Of a stretch of DNA of 64,000 bases, positions 1 to 8,105 are shown in pieces (positions within the stretch are counted from its first letter, which is position 1; each line of letters opens with the position of its first letter). Made by a program: the position numbers and the translations under genes. The notes under the pieces were generated by a model, which did no database searches, was not told the origin of the DNA, and saw only the letters and a list, made by a program, of their open reading frames with translations. Source of the stretch: Streptomyces iranensis (GTDB taxonomy: Bacteria; Actinomycetota; Actinomycetes; Streptomycetales; Streptomycetaceae); NCBI RefSeq assembly GCF_017874715.1, contig NZ_JAGGLR010000009.1, positions 62,001 through 126,000 of the forward strand, in the 5' to 3' direction.

Positions 1-321
1 ATCGAGGGACACACCGAACTCGACCGCCGCTCCGAGGAGGTCGGCCGGGCCCTCGGAATCCAGCTGCCCAGTCAGCCCAACGCACAGCAGCAGGGCTGGC
101 TGAATGAGATGACCAATGCCGGCAGCAGCGCCGAGTTCGAGCGGGTTTTCGCAAACCGGTTGCGCGCCGCTCACGGCAAGGTGTTCAACCTTGTGGCGCA
201 AGTGCGAGCCGAGAGCCGCAACTCCATGGTCAGATCTCTGGCCACCAGGGCCAATGCCATCGTTCTCGACCACATCACGGTCCTCGAGGACACCGGGCTT
301 GTCGACTTCGACGCCCTCTAA
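1..321 (+). CDS. DUF4142 domain protein, C-terminal part
   Basis: The frame is open from the first base of the window, so the start and any signal peptide lie outside it. The visible 106 residues are helical and rich in Arg, Glu and Asn, with His at ...RLRAAHGKVFNLV and DHITVL, matching the paired-helix, ferritin-like pattern of DUF4142 proteins, which are usually exported. It stops 20 bases before the DUF1996 gene on the same strand, so the two may be co-transcribed. The function of DUF4142 proteins is not established. The family call rests on pattern only, from a fragment. Confidence 0.7.
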   Translation: MEGHTELDRRSEEVGRALGIQLPSQPNAQQQGWLNEMTNAGSSAEFERVFANRLRAAHGKVFNLVAQVRAESRNSMVRSLATRANAIVLDHITVLEDTGLVDFDAL

Positions 322-341
322 CGACTAAGTGAAGTGATCTC

Positions 342-1850
342 ATGAGGCAACAGACCCACAAACGCGGGCGGTTCACGAACAAGACCGTCGCCATCGTCGC
401 CGCGCTGGCGCTCGGTGGCGGCGGGGCCGCGATCATCGCCGCCAACGCGTCCGCCCACGGCGACAAGAGCGGCTCCGACCAGAACAACACCGTGGCCGCG
501 AAGGCGGGGACGATCCAGTGCCCCGATGTGGGGCAGCAGCTGAGTGACGTGCCGTCGAAGGCCAGGCCCGAGGTCGACAAGAACCTGGCCGAGCTGGACA
601 ACCAGGTGGCCAAGGCGTACCAGCAGATGAACCAGCAGCAGGGTTCGAACGACGCCGTGCTCTCCAAGCTCAACGACGACCGCTCCCAGACGCTGAACAA
701 CATCGGCTCGGCCATGGGCGGCGACAACTCCCAGCTGCAGGGCATGGCCGACTGCAAGTGGCAGGAGGTCGCCAACCAGGCCGGCCAGGGCCAGGACGGT
801 CAGCAGCAGGGCGGCGACCAGCAGGGCGGTCAGCAGCAAGGCGGCGACCAGCAAGGCGGCGACCAGCAGGGCGGTCAGCAGGGCGGCGACCAGCAAGGTG
901 GCGACCAGCAGGGCGGCGAGGGCGCCAACGAGGTGCCCGGCAACGCCGGCGGCCAGGCCGGCAACGGCCCGGCGCAGGACGACTTCGTCGACATCACCAA
1001 GGTGCAGCCGAACGTCCAGCAGCCGCCGGAGGCCCAGGGGAACGGCTCCGCCGGCACCTTCTCCTCGGAGTGCGGAGTCGGCGACCCCGGGCTGCGCAAC
1101 AGTGACAACGTCATCGTCGCGCCCGGTGTCGGCAACGGCGCCCACCACATGCACGACTACGTCGGCAGCGACAAGAACGACGCCTTCGCCAACAACCAGA
1201 CCTTCGAGCAGGGCGGCACCTCCTGCGAGAACCAGGACGACAAGTCGACCTACTACTGGCCCGTGGTCCGCGCCCAGGACGGCAAGGACGAGGCGGACGC
1301 CGACCAGCTCGGCGGCGGCCAGGAGGGCAACGTCGGCACGATCCTGACCCCCAAGAGCTCCAAGATCGAGTTCAAGGGCAACGCGCAGAGCAAGGTCACG
1401 GCGATGCCGAAGTTCCTGCGCATCATCACCGGTGACGCCAAGGCGTTCACCAACGGCGACAAGAACGCCAACGCCTCCTGGAGCTGCACCGGCTTCGAGG
1501 ACCGTCAGCTGACCGACAAGTACCCGCTCTGCCCCGAGGGCAGCTCGGTCACCCGGACCTTCGACTTCCAGAGCTGCTGGGACGGCCAGAACATCGACAG
1601 CGCCAACCACCGTGACCATGTGGCGTTCGCGGGCGAGGACGGCTCCTGCCCCAACGGCTTCAAGGCCATCCCCCAGCTGGTGAACACCATCACCTACGAC
1701 GTGCCGGCCAACACCCCGTTCGCCGTGGACGGCTTCCCCGAGCAGTTGCACAAGCCCATCACGGACCACGACGACTTCATCAACGTGATGTCGGAGGACC
1801 TGATGAACGAGGCGGTGGACTGCATCAACAGCGGCAAGCAGTGCGGCTGA
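342..1850 (+). CDS. Secreted DUF1996 protein with Gln/Gly-rich linker
   Basis: 502 residues. Residues 1-38 form a basic N-terminus, a hydrophobic Ala/Leu/Gly core and an AxA-like site (ANASA), so Sec export is likely. Residues about 60-145 are helical, 147-200 are a low-complexity QQGGD repeat linker, and about 235-495 carry the DUF1996 hallmarks: CGVGDPGLRNSDN, a His cluster HHMHDYVG and paired cysteines. DUF1996 proteins are exported and their activity is unknown; the His/Asp/Cys-rich core suggests a metal-dependent extracellular role (inference). The stop overlaps the start of the ECF sigma gene (TGATG), so the two are probably translationally coupled. No strong Shine-Dalgarno precedes the ATG. 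Confidence 0.88.
   Translation: MRQQTHKRGRFTNKTVAIVAALALGGGGAAIIAANASAHGDKSGSDQNNTVAAKAGTIQCPDVGQQLSDVPSKARPEVDKNLAELDNQVAKAYQQMNQQQGSNDAVLSKLNDDRSQTLNNIGSAMGGDNSQLQGMADCKWQEVANQAGQGQDGQQQGGDQQGGQQQGGDQQGGDQQGGQQGGDQQGGDQQGGEGANEVPGNAGGQAGNGPAQDDFVDITKVQPNVQQPPEAQGNGSAGTFSSECGVGDPGLRNSDNVIVAPGVGNGAHHMHDYVGSDKNDAFANNQTFEQGGTSCENQDDKSTYYWPVVRAQDGKDEADADQLGGGQEGNVGTILTPKSSKIEFKGNAQSKVTAMPKFLRIITGDAKAFTNGDKNANASWSCTGFEDRQLTDKYPLCPEGSSVTRTFDFQSCWDGQNIDSANHRDHVAFAGEDGSCPNGFKAIPQLVNTITYDVPANTPFAVDGFPEQLHKPITDHDDFINVMSEDLMNEAVDCINSGKQCG
799..921 (+). repeat. 15-bp coding repeat (cagcagggcggcgac family)
   Basis: Imperfect tandem copies of a roughly 15-bp unit encode QQGGD/QQGGQ pentapeptides in the linker of the DUF1996 protein. 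The copies differ mainly by cag/caa and gac/cag swaps. The reading frame is kept because the unit length is a multiple of three. It is likely a flexible spacer and a site of length variation between strains. Confidence 0.85.
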
Positions 1851-2785
1851 TGGAACACACTCACCAGGCGCGCGTCGGCCGGAAGGCCGGCGCGCGCCGC
1901 GCTGTCACCGGGCACTTACACCAGGCCGCGGACGACGAGGCGGCCACCGACCCTCCGGCGGTGGAGCACCCGGACGCCGAGGGGTTCCCGGGGCCGGAAC
2001 ATACCGACCGACCGGTCCGTCCCCCCTCGGACCAGGAGCTCACCCGGCAGTTGGGGGAGGGCTACCGGTCGGGCAGCAGCAGTCCGGCCGCGGCCGACCT
2101 GCTCTACCGCCGCCACCACCCGGCGACCCTTCGCTACGCCCGGACCTGCTGCCGTGACCCCCACGACGCCGAGGATCTGGCCTCCGAGGCGTTCTTCCGC
2201 ACCTTCCAGGCCGTTCGCGCCGGGGGCGGTCCGCGGGGCCCCTGGCGGCCGTATCTGCTCACCGTGGTGCGCCATACGGCGATGGAGTGGAGCGCCGGGG
2301 AGCGCCGGGTGCTGCTCACCGCCGACTTCGAGTCCTGGCGGCAGCACGCGTCCACGGCCGACCCCCAGCAGCATCTGGTGGCCCGGGAGGACCGCCGCTC
2401 GCTCATCCGCAGCTTCCGGGGACTCCCCGAACGCTGGCAGACCGTGCTGTGGCTGACCCTCGTCGAGGAGGAACCCCCGCACCGGGTGGCCATGGTCCTC
2501 GGCATCTCCCCCAGCGGGGTGACCTCGCTTGCCTTCCGGGCCCGGGAGGGGCTGCGGGAGTCGTATCTGCGGGCCCATCTGGAGTCGGCACGCGACGACC
2601 GGTGCCGGCACTACAGCGGCCGGCTCGGCGCCTCGGTGCGCCGCGGCGGGGTGCGCGGCCGGGCACTCGCGCGCCATCTCGCCGAATGCGCCTTCTGCTC
2701 CCACGCCTACCGCGAACTCCTCGGCCTGAACGCCGCGATGCGCACGGCCCCGCGTACGGCGGCACCCGCCGGGGCGAGGGGCTGA
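1850..2785 (+). CDS. ECF sigma factor with C-terminal zinc-finger (ZAS-like) tail
   Basis: Starting at the ATG that overlaps the previous stop, the protein has 311 residues; a GTG nine bases upstream is an alternative. Residues about 84-150 match sigma-70 region 2 (YRRHHPATLRYARTCCRDPHDAEDLASEAF spread over this stretch) and about 180-240 match region 4 (LPERWQTVLWLTLVEEEPPHRVAMVLGIS in pieces). The tail, about 250-295, holds C252, H276, C280 and C283, the H-x3-C-x2-C arrangement of zinc-binding anti-sigma factors, so this looks like a sigma factor with a fused inhibitory or sensing module, as in some actinobacterial ECF groups. No separate anti-sigma gene is adjacent. The first 60 residues are Pro/Asp-rich and probably disordered. 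Confidence 0.85.
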   Translation: MEHTHQARVGRKAGARRAVTGHLHQAADDEAATDPPAVEHPDAEGFPGPEHTDRPVRPPSDQELTRQLGEGYRSGSSSPAAADLLYRRHHPATLRYARTCCRDPHDAEDLASEAFFRTFQAVRAGGGPRGPWRPYLLTVVRHTAMEWSAGERRVLLTADFESWRQHASTADPQQHLVAREDRRSLIRSFRGLPERWQTVLWLTLVEEEPPHRVAMVLGISPSGVTSLAFRAREGLRESYLRAHLESARDDRCRHYSGRLGASVRRGGVRGRALARHLAECAFCSHAYRELLGLNAAMRTAPRTAAPAGARG

Positions 2786-2839
2786 GCCGCCCCGTTCCGG
2801 CGGTCCCGGCGGGCTCCCCGAGCCGCCAGGAGCAGCGAA

Positions 2840-2871
2840 AACCGCCGACCGCGTGAGCGCGGCCGGCGGTT
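2840..2871. terminator. Strong hairpin between convergent genes
   Basis: Arms of 14 bases (aaccgccgaccgcg against cgcggccggcggtt, one mismatch) flank a TGAG loop. The hairpin lies between the convergent ends of the ECF sigma gene (stop 2785) and the PucR gene (stop 2897), so it can serve both directions. It lacks a long U-tract, as is common in Streptomyces. Confidence 0.75.
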
Positions 2872-2896
2872 CGCCTCCTGTTGGCGTAAGTCCTGG

Positions 2897-4141
2897 TCAG
2901 AGTCCGTTGACGCGCGCCTCCCTGGCGATGCCCAGCGGCCGGACACCGGGGGGCGCGCCGGTACGGGTCCGGCGACTCACCCGGGACGCGTGCCGCCGTA
3001 TCCGGTCCACCTGCGCCATCAGCCTGCGGCCGCGCAGCGCCATCTCCAGCTCGAAGCGTATTCGGGGGTCCCGGAGGCCGGGCCCGAAGAGCTTCTCGAT
3101 CTGGCGCAGCCGGTATCGCACGGTCTGCGGGTGCACCTTGAGGGCCTTGGCCGCCTCGGGGGCGCCACCGCCCTCCAGCCAGGCCAGCAGCGTCATCTGC
3201 AGGCGCTCGCTCTGCCGGGGGGTCAGCCCGACCAGCGGCTTGAGCCACCGGGCGGCCAGCGCCCGGACCAGCGACTCGTCCTGCAGGAGCAGCAGCATCG
3301 ACAGATGGTCGTCGACGAAGAGCACCCGGGCCTCGGGGCCGGAGCGGGCGGGCGCCAGGGTCAGCAGGCGCCGGGCCCAACGCAGCGAGGAGGCCGCGTC
3401 GTTGAGCGGCACCACATGGCCCACGGCCGCGGTACGGCCGCGCAGCGCGGTCTCCAGCGCCGCCCGGGTGCCGGGCTCGGCCGGGGTGGGTTCCCGCTCC
3501 GGGTCCTTCTCGCCCTCCTGGGCGGCGGCGGTGCCGGTGTCCGGGGTGGGTCCCGGGTCCGCGTCCGGGTCGGGGATCAGCAGGCACAGCTCGTCGCCGA
3601 CCGCGCCGATGAGGGTGTCTCCCAGCACGGCGGCCAGCTGCGGGGCCTCGCCCGGGGTGGGCAGGGCGATGGCCTGCACCGTCTCGGGAAGCGGCCAGCG
3701 GGCGGCCCGGGAGAGCTCCACCAGGGTGCGCTCGGAGACCGCCACCTCGCCGATGAGGGCCTCGAACAGATCGCGCCGGGCCCGCTCGGGCGGCACCTCG
3801 GCCAGCGCCTCCTCACCGGAGGCGGCGGCCGGCTCGCCCGCGCCGTCCTCGCCCGCCTTGCGGTGGCCGAGTGCGGTCAGGAGAGCCTGCTCGACTCCCC
3901 ATCGGACCTTGTCTCGCTCAGAGTCCTCCAGGAGTTCGGCGAATCCCGGGATTCTGTGCCGAAGGTTCTCAACCACCTCGTCGGCCAGGGACGGGAGTTC
4001 ATTGCGCAGCACTCGGGTCCACTCGCCACGGGGGCGGGACCAGATGCGGTTCACGAGTTCGCCCATCATTACCTCGTTCTTGCCGGGGGGAGACCTGGCC
4101 GTTGGGGGGTCGGTCAGGTCCGTGGAGGTTGCCTCCGTCAC
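2897..4141 (-). CDS. PucR/CdaR-type transcriptional regulator
   Basis: 414 residues from a GTG; an ATG at 4069 with a GAGG box just upstream is an equally good start, giving 390 residues. The C-terminal segment about 325-385 holds LTPRQSERLQMTLLAWLEGG, then AAKALKVHPQTVRYRLRQIE, the PucR C-terminal helix-turn-helix (HTH_30). The middle contains a GGDEF-like or PucR regulatory region interrupted by an acidic Asp/Pro/Glu linker. The family senses small metabolites through the N-terminal region; the ligand here is unknown. It is divergent from the haem membrane protein/NuoF operon with a 271-bp intergenic region, so that operon is its most likely target (inference). Confidence 0.85.
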   Translation of the reverse strand: MTEATSTDLTDPPTARSPPGKNEVMMGELVNRIWSRPRGEWTRVLRNELPSLADEVVENLRHRIPGFAELLEDSERDKVRWGVEQALLTALGHRKAGEDGAGEPAAASGEEALAEVPPERARRDLFEALIGEVAVSERTLVELSRAARWPLPETVQAIALPTPGEAPQLAAVLGDTLIGAVGDELCLLIPDPDADPGPTPDTGTAAAQEGEKDPEREPTPAEPGTRAALETALRGRTAAVGHVVPLNDAASSLRWARRLLTLAPARSGPEARVLFVDDHLSMLLLLQDESLVRALAARWLKPLVGLTPRQSERLQMTLLAWLEGGGAPEAAKALKVHPQTVRYRLRQIEKLFGPGLRDPRIRFELEMALRGRRLMAQVDRIRRHASRVSRRTRTGAPPGVRPLGIAREARVNGL

Positions 4142-4295
4142 CGGTTCGTCCAGTACCGGTCAGGGAGTCGAGGGTCCTCCGCTACGTCATAGAGGACTCC
4201 GCCCCCTCCCGGTCCCGACACTTTGCCGGTTCTTTGCCATTGAGACGACAGTGGATCAGCCGGGAACGGTGTGGGCACGGTTCGTCCACTAGAAG

Positions 4296-4312
4296 TTGTC
4301 ACGTTACGACAA
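4296..4312. promoter_or_regulatory. Inverted repeat TTGTC-N7-GACAA
   Basis: Perfect 5-bp arms separated by ACGTTAC, 100 bp upstream of the membrane cytochrome start and in the divergent region shared with the PucR gene. It could be an operator for the PucR-type regulator. The arms are short and the site is single, so it is a candidate only. Confidence 0.35.
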
Positions 4313-4412
4313 ATCTTATGGAGATCAGGTGTACTTCCGAGAAGCTGCTGCCCCCAAGACGACTTTGACGTATCTCGTCACCCGCGCGAATCCGCGCGAT
4401 CGGGAGGCTCCA

Positions 4413-5312
4413 ATGTCCATGTCCCAAACGCCGCTCCCCTCCTCGCAGGGGCGTCACGGGGGACGCCGAGCTCGTGGCGGACGACGAGCCGCTCGCCGGA
4501 CCCAGCAGCGTGATCCGTCCGGCATCGGATGGCCACGCAGCATCAGGATCTATGCCATCGTCGGCACCATCGCACTGTCCCTGTACGTGACATGGAGCGC
4601 CGGCGCGTTCTCGAAGATGTTCGTGTTTCTCGACTTCGGGGCGGGCGTACTGGCGCTGGTCTGCCTGACGTCGGCGGTGCTGTGGGGGCTCGCCGCGACC
4701 GACCAGATGATCCTGCACACCAAACAGCGGCTGATCGCCCAGGCCATCCACCGGGCGGCCGCGGTCGCCGGACTGCTCTTCCTCGCCGTTCACATCTGGG
4801 TCAAGGTCGCGGAGAGCCACACCAACACCGCGTCCATCGCGATACCGTTCGCTGACGCAAATCAGCCGGTGCTGATCGGGCTCGGCACCATCGCCGGCTA
4901 TCTCTTCGTGATCGCCGCGGTGACCGGTGCGGCCCGCAGCTCGTTCGCCTCCAGGGGCAACTCCCGCTGGCGCTACCGCTGGTGGCGGGCGCTGCATGTG
5001 GGCGCCTACCCCGCGTGGTGCGCCGCGCTGATCCACGGTCTGAAGGCGGGACGCGCCGCCAAGATCTGGGCGACCTACGGCTACATCGCGGCGCTCGCCG
5101 GTGTGGCCATCGCGCTGTGGCTGCGGCTGGTGCAGCGGCGGCGCCAGGACATCGACCGGGCGGACGGCATCGAGGTCAGGAACCCGCCCGCCCGCAGCAT
5201 GCAGGAGGGCCGGACCGGGCGGTCCGATCCCACCGTGCCGCGCCCCCGTTCGGCCGAGCCCGGCCGGTATGACAGCCAGCCGCTCGGTGCCTCTCGCGGG
5301 TGGGACCGGTGA
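4413..5312 (+). CDS. Ferric-reductase-like bis-haem transmembrane protein
   Basis: 299 residues from the ATG preceded by GGGAGGC; an ATG 39 codons upstream has no ribosome site. After a strongly basic tail (residues 15-34) there are about six membrane segments (45-65, 69-95, 112-132, 152-175, 190-210, 220-240). Haem-ligand spacing is clear: H113-x13-H127 on segment 3 and H195-x12-H208 on segment 5, the signature of ferric reductases and NADPH oxidases that stack two b haems across the membrane. Unlike those enzymes there is no fused FAD/NAD(P) domain; the next gene overlaps by 4 bp and supplies a NuoF-ferredoxin protein instead. The role inferred is transmembrane electron transfer from NADH to an outside acceptor. 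The basic N-terminus is presumably cytoplasmic. Confidence 0.85.
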   Translation: MSMSQTPLPSSQGRHGGRRARGGRRAARRTQQRDPSGIGWPRSIRIYAIVGTIALSLYVTWSAGAFSKMFVFLDFGAGVLALVCLTSAVLWGLAATDQMILHTKQRLIAQAIHRAAAVAGLLFLAVHIWVKVAESHTNTASIAIPFADANQPVLIGLGTIAGYLFVIAAVTGAARSSFASRGNSRWRYRWWRALHVGAYPAWCAALIHGLKAGRAAKIWATYGYIAALAGVAIALWLRLVQRRRQDIDRADGIEVRNPPARSMQEGRTGRSDPTVPRPRSAEPGRYDSQPLGASRGWDR

Positions 5313-6823
5313 TCACGACGAAACCCAGGCTCGCCTGTGTCGATCCGCCCCGGCTGCTGGCCGGGCTCGACGAGGTGTACCGGCTCGACCGCGTCGGCCA
5401 TCTGACCGTCCATGGCACCATGCCGGCCCTCCGGGCGGACGAGCTCGTGGCGCTCGCGGAGAACATCGATCTGCGCGGGCGCGGCGGCGCCGGTTTCCCC
5501 TTCGCCAAGAAGGTCCAGGCCGTCGTGGAGTCGGCCGGCCGGCGCGAGGGCCGCTGCACCGTGGTGGTCAACGGCAGCGAGGGTGAACCCAGTTGCCTCA
5601 AGGACACCGCACTGCTGCTGCACACCCCGCATCTGGTGATCGACGGCGCCGTGCTGGCGGCCGAGGCGCTCGGCGCCGAGGAGGTGGCCATCGCGGTGCA
5701 CCGCCAGGATGTCGAGGAGTCCGTGGCCGCCGCGATCGCCGAGCGCGGCCCCAGTGGTGTCCCGGTGGGGGTGAGCCGCACCCCGGACCGGTTCGTGGCC
5801 GGTGAGGGCGGCGCGGTGATCAACGGCATCAGCGGCGCCCCGGCCATCCCCAACGGCCGGAAGATCCGGACCAGCGACAGCGGGCTCAGCGGACTGCCCA
5901 CCCTGCTGTCCAACACCGAGACCTTCGCCCAGCTCGCGGTGGCCGCCCGGATGGGCGCCCTGCCGTACCGCTCGGTGGGGCTGCCCACCGAGCCGGGCAC
6001 CACGCTGCTGACGGTCGGTGGCAAGTACGTGATGGAGACACCCACCGGGGTGCCGCTGACCTACGTCCTGGAGCTGTGCGGCCTCACCCCCGGTCAGGCG
6101 GTGCTGGTGGGCGGCTACCACGGCAAGTGGCTGGACCCCAAGAGCATCAACGCCGCCACCATCTCCCGGGAGTCCATGAAGAAGTACGGCGCCCGGCTGG
6201 GGGCCGGTGCGGTACTGCCCATCCCCGAGAACACCTGCCCGCTCGGCGAGACCGCGCGGATCGCGCGCTGGCTGGCCGCCGAGACGGCCGGTCAGTGCGG
6301 GCCCTGCTTCATCGGGCTGCCCGCGATCGCGGACGCCATCGGCCAGGTGGAGCGCGGCGGTGGCCAGTCCTCGATCGACAATGTGCGCGCCTACGTCAAC
6401 TCGGTGAAGAAGCGCGGGGCCTGCAGCCATCCCGATGGCACCGCCGGTTTCGTGACCACCGCGCTGGACGCGTTCCCCGAGGAGTTCGAGGCGCATGCGC
6501 TCGGGTCCGGCTGCGGGCGGCCCACGATGGGGGTGCTGCCGCTGCCGGAGGACGCGCTGCCGCTCGCCCTGCCGCCCGCCCCGCTGAACCCCGCGGCGCG
6601 CGACGAGCGCCGCCAGCGGGGGCCGATGGAGAAGCTCCTGGTGGACTGGTCGCTGTGCCAGGGCCATGGGCTGTGCGCGGACATCCTGCCGCCCGAGGTG
6701 CTGACGCTCGGGATCGACGGCTATCCGTCCTCGGCCAACATGGAAGTGCCCCGGCAGCTGCGGGCGCAGGCGGTCCGCGCGGTCCGCCGCTGCCCCGCCC
6801 TGGCGCTGCGCATCGAGGAGTAA
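5309..6823 (+). CDS. NuoF-like NADH:flavin oxidoreductase fused to a 3Fe-4S ferredoxin
   Basis: 504 residues from the GTG in the GTGA overlap with the upstream stop. GRGGAGFP (57-64) and NGSEGEP (88-94) are the FMN/NADH signatures of NuoF; an SLBB region follows (about 230-300). The Fe-S region reads AGQCGPC, with C330, C333 and C372 aligning to three of the four N3-cluster ligands of complex I; the first ligand position is Ala327. A C-terminal ferredoxin (about 440-504) has C450, C456 and C495, the three-cysteine spacing of the 3Fe-4S ferredoxins that serve bacterial P450s. No NuoE or other complex I gene is near, so it is not part of a nuo operon. It is most likely the cytoplasmic electron donor to the bis-haem protein. 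Confidence 0.88.
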   Translation: MITTKPRLACVDPPRLLAGLDEVYRLDRVGHLTVHGTMPALRADELVALAENIDLRGRGGAGFPFAKKVQAVVESAGRREGRCTVVVNGSEGEPSCLKDTALLLHTPHLVIDGAVLAAEALGAEEVAIAVHRQDVEESVAAAIAERGPSGVPVGVSRTPDRFVAGEGGAVINGISGAPAIPNGRKIRTSDSGLSGLPTLLSNTETFAQLAVAARMGALPYRSVGLPTEPGTTLLTVGGKYVMETPTGVPLTYVLELCGLTPGQAVLVGGYHGKWLDPKSINAATISRESMKKYGARLGAGAVLPIPENTCPLGETARIARWLAAETAGQCGPCFIGLPAIADAIGQVERGGGQSSIDNVRAYVNSVKKRGACSHPDGTAGFVTTALDAFPEEFEAHALGSGCGRPTMGVLPLPEDALPLALPPAPLNPAARDERRQRGPMEKLLVDWSLCQGHGLCADILPPEVLTLGIDGYPSSANMEVPRQLRAQAVRAVRRCPALALRIEE

Positions 6824-6835
6824 ATCGAGGAGTAA
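6812..6835 (+). repeat. 12-bp perfect tandem duplication across the stop codon
   Basis: atcgaggagtaa occurs twice back to back; the first copy ends with the TAA stop of the NuoF-like gene and the second restates the last three codons and stop. The protein is unaffected. It belongs to a recurring pattern in this window (see findings). Confidence 0.95.
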
Positions 6836-7032
6836 GGGGACGATCCAGCCGCACCACCGACACCGCGACGGCCGTGAGAAACGGCCGTCGACTGCTGTGC
6901 GCTCAGCGATCCGGAGAATTTTGCGTCCGGTGACAAATTCGCAAGCCGCTGAACGCCGGTCCGCACGGGCTCCGTATGGACCGGCGTCGGCGCAATCACC
7001 GCCGGACCGATCGAGATTGCAGAGGAATGGCC

Positions 7033-8013
7033 ATGGAGAAGCGGCGTCACATCGCATTCGCCGGCGTGTCGGTAGCGATGGTTCTGCTGACGGCGGCTTG
7101 CGGCAGCAGCAAGGACAACAGCGCGGGCAGCGCCAATGTGCAGCCGGCGGGCGGCAGCCAGACCGTGGGCGCGGGGGCCTCCGCGTCGGCGGGCGCGGGG
7201 GCCGCGGCCGGTACCGGCGGCGGGTACGAGGCGGGCGGTGACACCGGCGCCGGCGCGGGCGGCGAGGCCGAGCGCACCGGTCCGGCGAAGCAGCTGGCGG
7301 TCAAGGAGGACGCCAAGCTGGGCAAGTTCGTCACCGACAGCAAGGGCTGGACGCTCTACCGGTTCGACGAGGACACCCCCAAGCCGGCCAAGTCCAACTG
7401 CAACGACGACTGCGCCACCAAGTGGCCCGCGGTGCCCGCGGACGACGCCGCGGCCACCACCGGTATCGAGTCCGGCAAGCTGGGCTCGGTCACCCGCTCC
7501 GACGGCACCAAGCAGCTGACGCTGGCGGGCTGGCCGGTCTACCGCTTCGCGGGCGACAACAAGCCCGGTGACACCAAGGGCCAGGGCGTGGGCGGCACCT
7601 GGAACGCGCTGGCGCCCGACGGCAAGCCGGCCGGCAAGACCGCGGCCGCGGACGACAGCCTCCAGCTGATGGTCAACAACAACGCCGAGCTGGGCAAGAT
7701 CATCGTGGATGGCAAGGGCATGACCGTCTACCGGTTCAACAAGGACAGCGCCTGGCCGATGAAGACCGGCTGCCTCGGTGCCTGCCTGGACACCTGGAAG
7801 CCGGTCAAGGCCGTGGACACCACCAAGGTCGCCGGGCTCGACGCGGCGAAGGTCACCTCCTTCAAGCGCCCCGACGGCACCAAGCAGGCGGCGTTCGACT
7901 GCTGGCTGCTGTACACCTTCACCGGGGACAAGAAGCCCGGTGACATCAACGGGCAGGGCGTGAAGGGCACCTGGTTCGCGGTCACCGACAAGGGCAAGAA
8001 GGCGGGCCAGTAA
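7033..8013 (+). CDS. Lipoprotein with four YxFxxD repeats (COG4315/Lipoprotein_15)
   Basis: 326 residues from the ATG 6 bases after AGAGGA; another ATG lies 6 bases upstream. The signal peptide ends in LLTAAC, a lipobox, so Cys acylation and surface anchoring are expected. Residues about 28-85 form a Gly/Ala-rich spacer. Then come two double units with LYRFDED, VYRFAGD, VYRFNKD and LYTFTGD, matching the Yx(FWY)xxD motif of COG4315, and cysteine pairs NCNDDC and GCLGAC followed by a Trp. The function of this family is unknown. Its position 209 bp after the NuoF/cytochrome pair suggests it is the extracytoplasmic partner of that redox module (inference). Confidence 0.85.
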   Translation: MEKRRHIAFAGVSVAMVLLTAACGSSKDNSAGSANVQPAGGSQTVGAGASASAGAGAAAGTGGGYEAGGDTGAGAGGEAERTGPAKQLAVKEDAKLGKFVTDSKGWTLYRFDEDTPKPAKSNCNDDCATKWPAVPADDAAATTGIESGKLGSVTRSDGTKQLTLAGWPVYRFAGDNKPGDTKGQGVGGTWNALAPDGKPAGKTAAADDSLQLMVNNNAELGKIIVDGKGMTVYRFNKDSAWPMKTGCLGACLDTWKPVKAVDTTKVAGLDAAKVTSFKRPDGTKQAAFDCWLLYTFTGDKKPGDINGQGVKGTWFAVTDKGKKAGQ

Positions 8014-8105
8014 GGGCGACAACCACTACTTTTGGTCCACCGCGGCGGGTGGCCCGAGGCATCAGACCCCGGGCCGCCCCGCCGGATTTTCTACGGGAGG
8101 TTGAT

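Noticed and set aside
4296..4312. TTGTC...GACAA as a Rex redox operator
   Set aside because: Rex sites are TTGTGAA-N-TTCACAA-like; the inner bases do not match, so I list it only as an unassigned inverted repeat.
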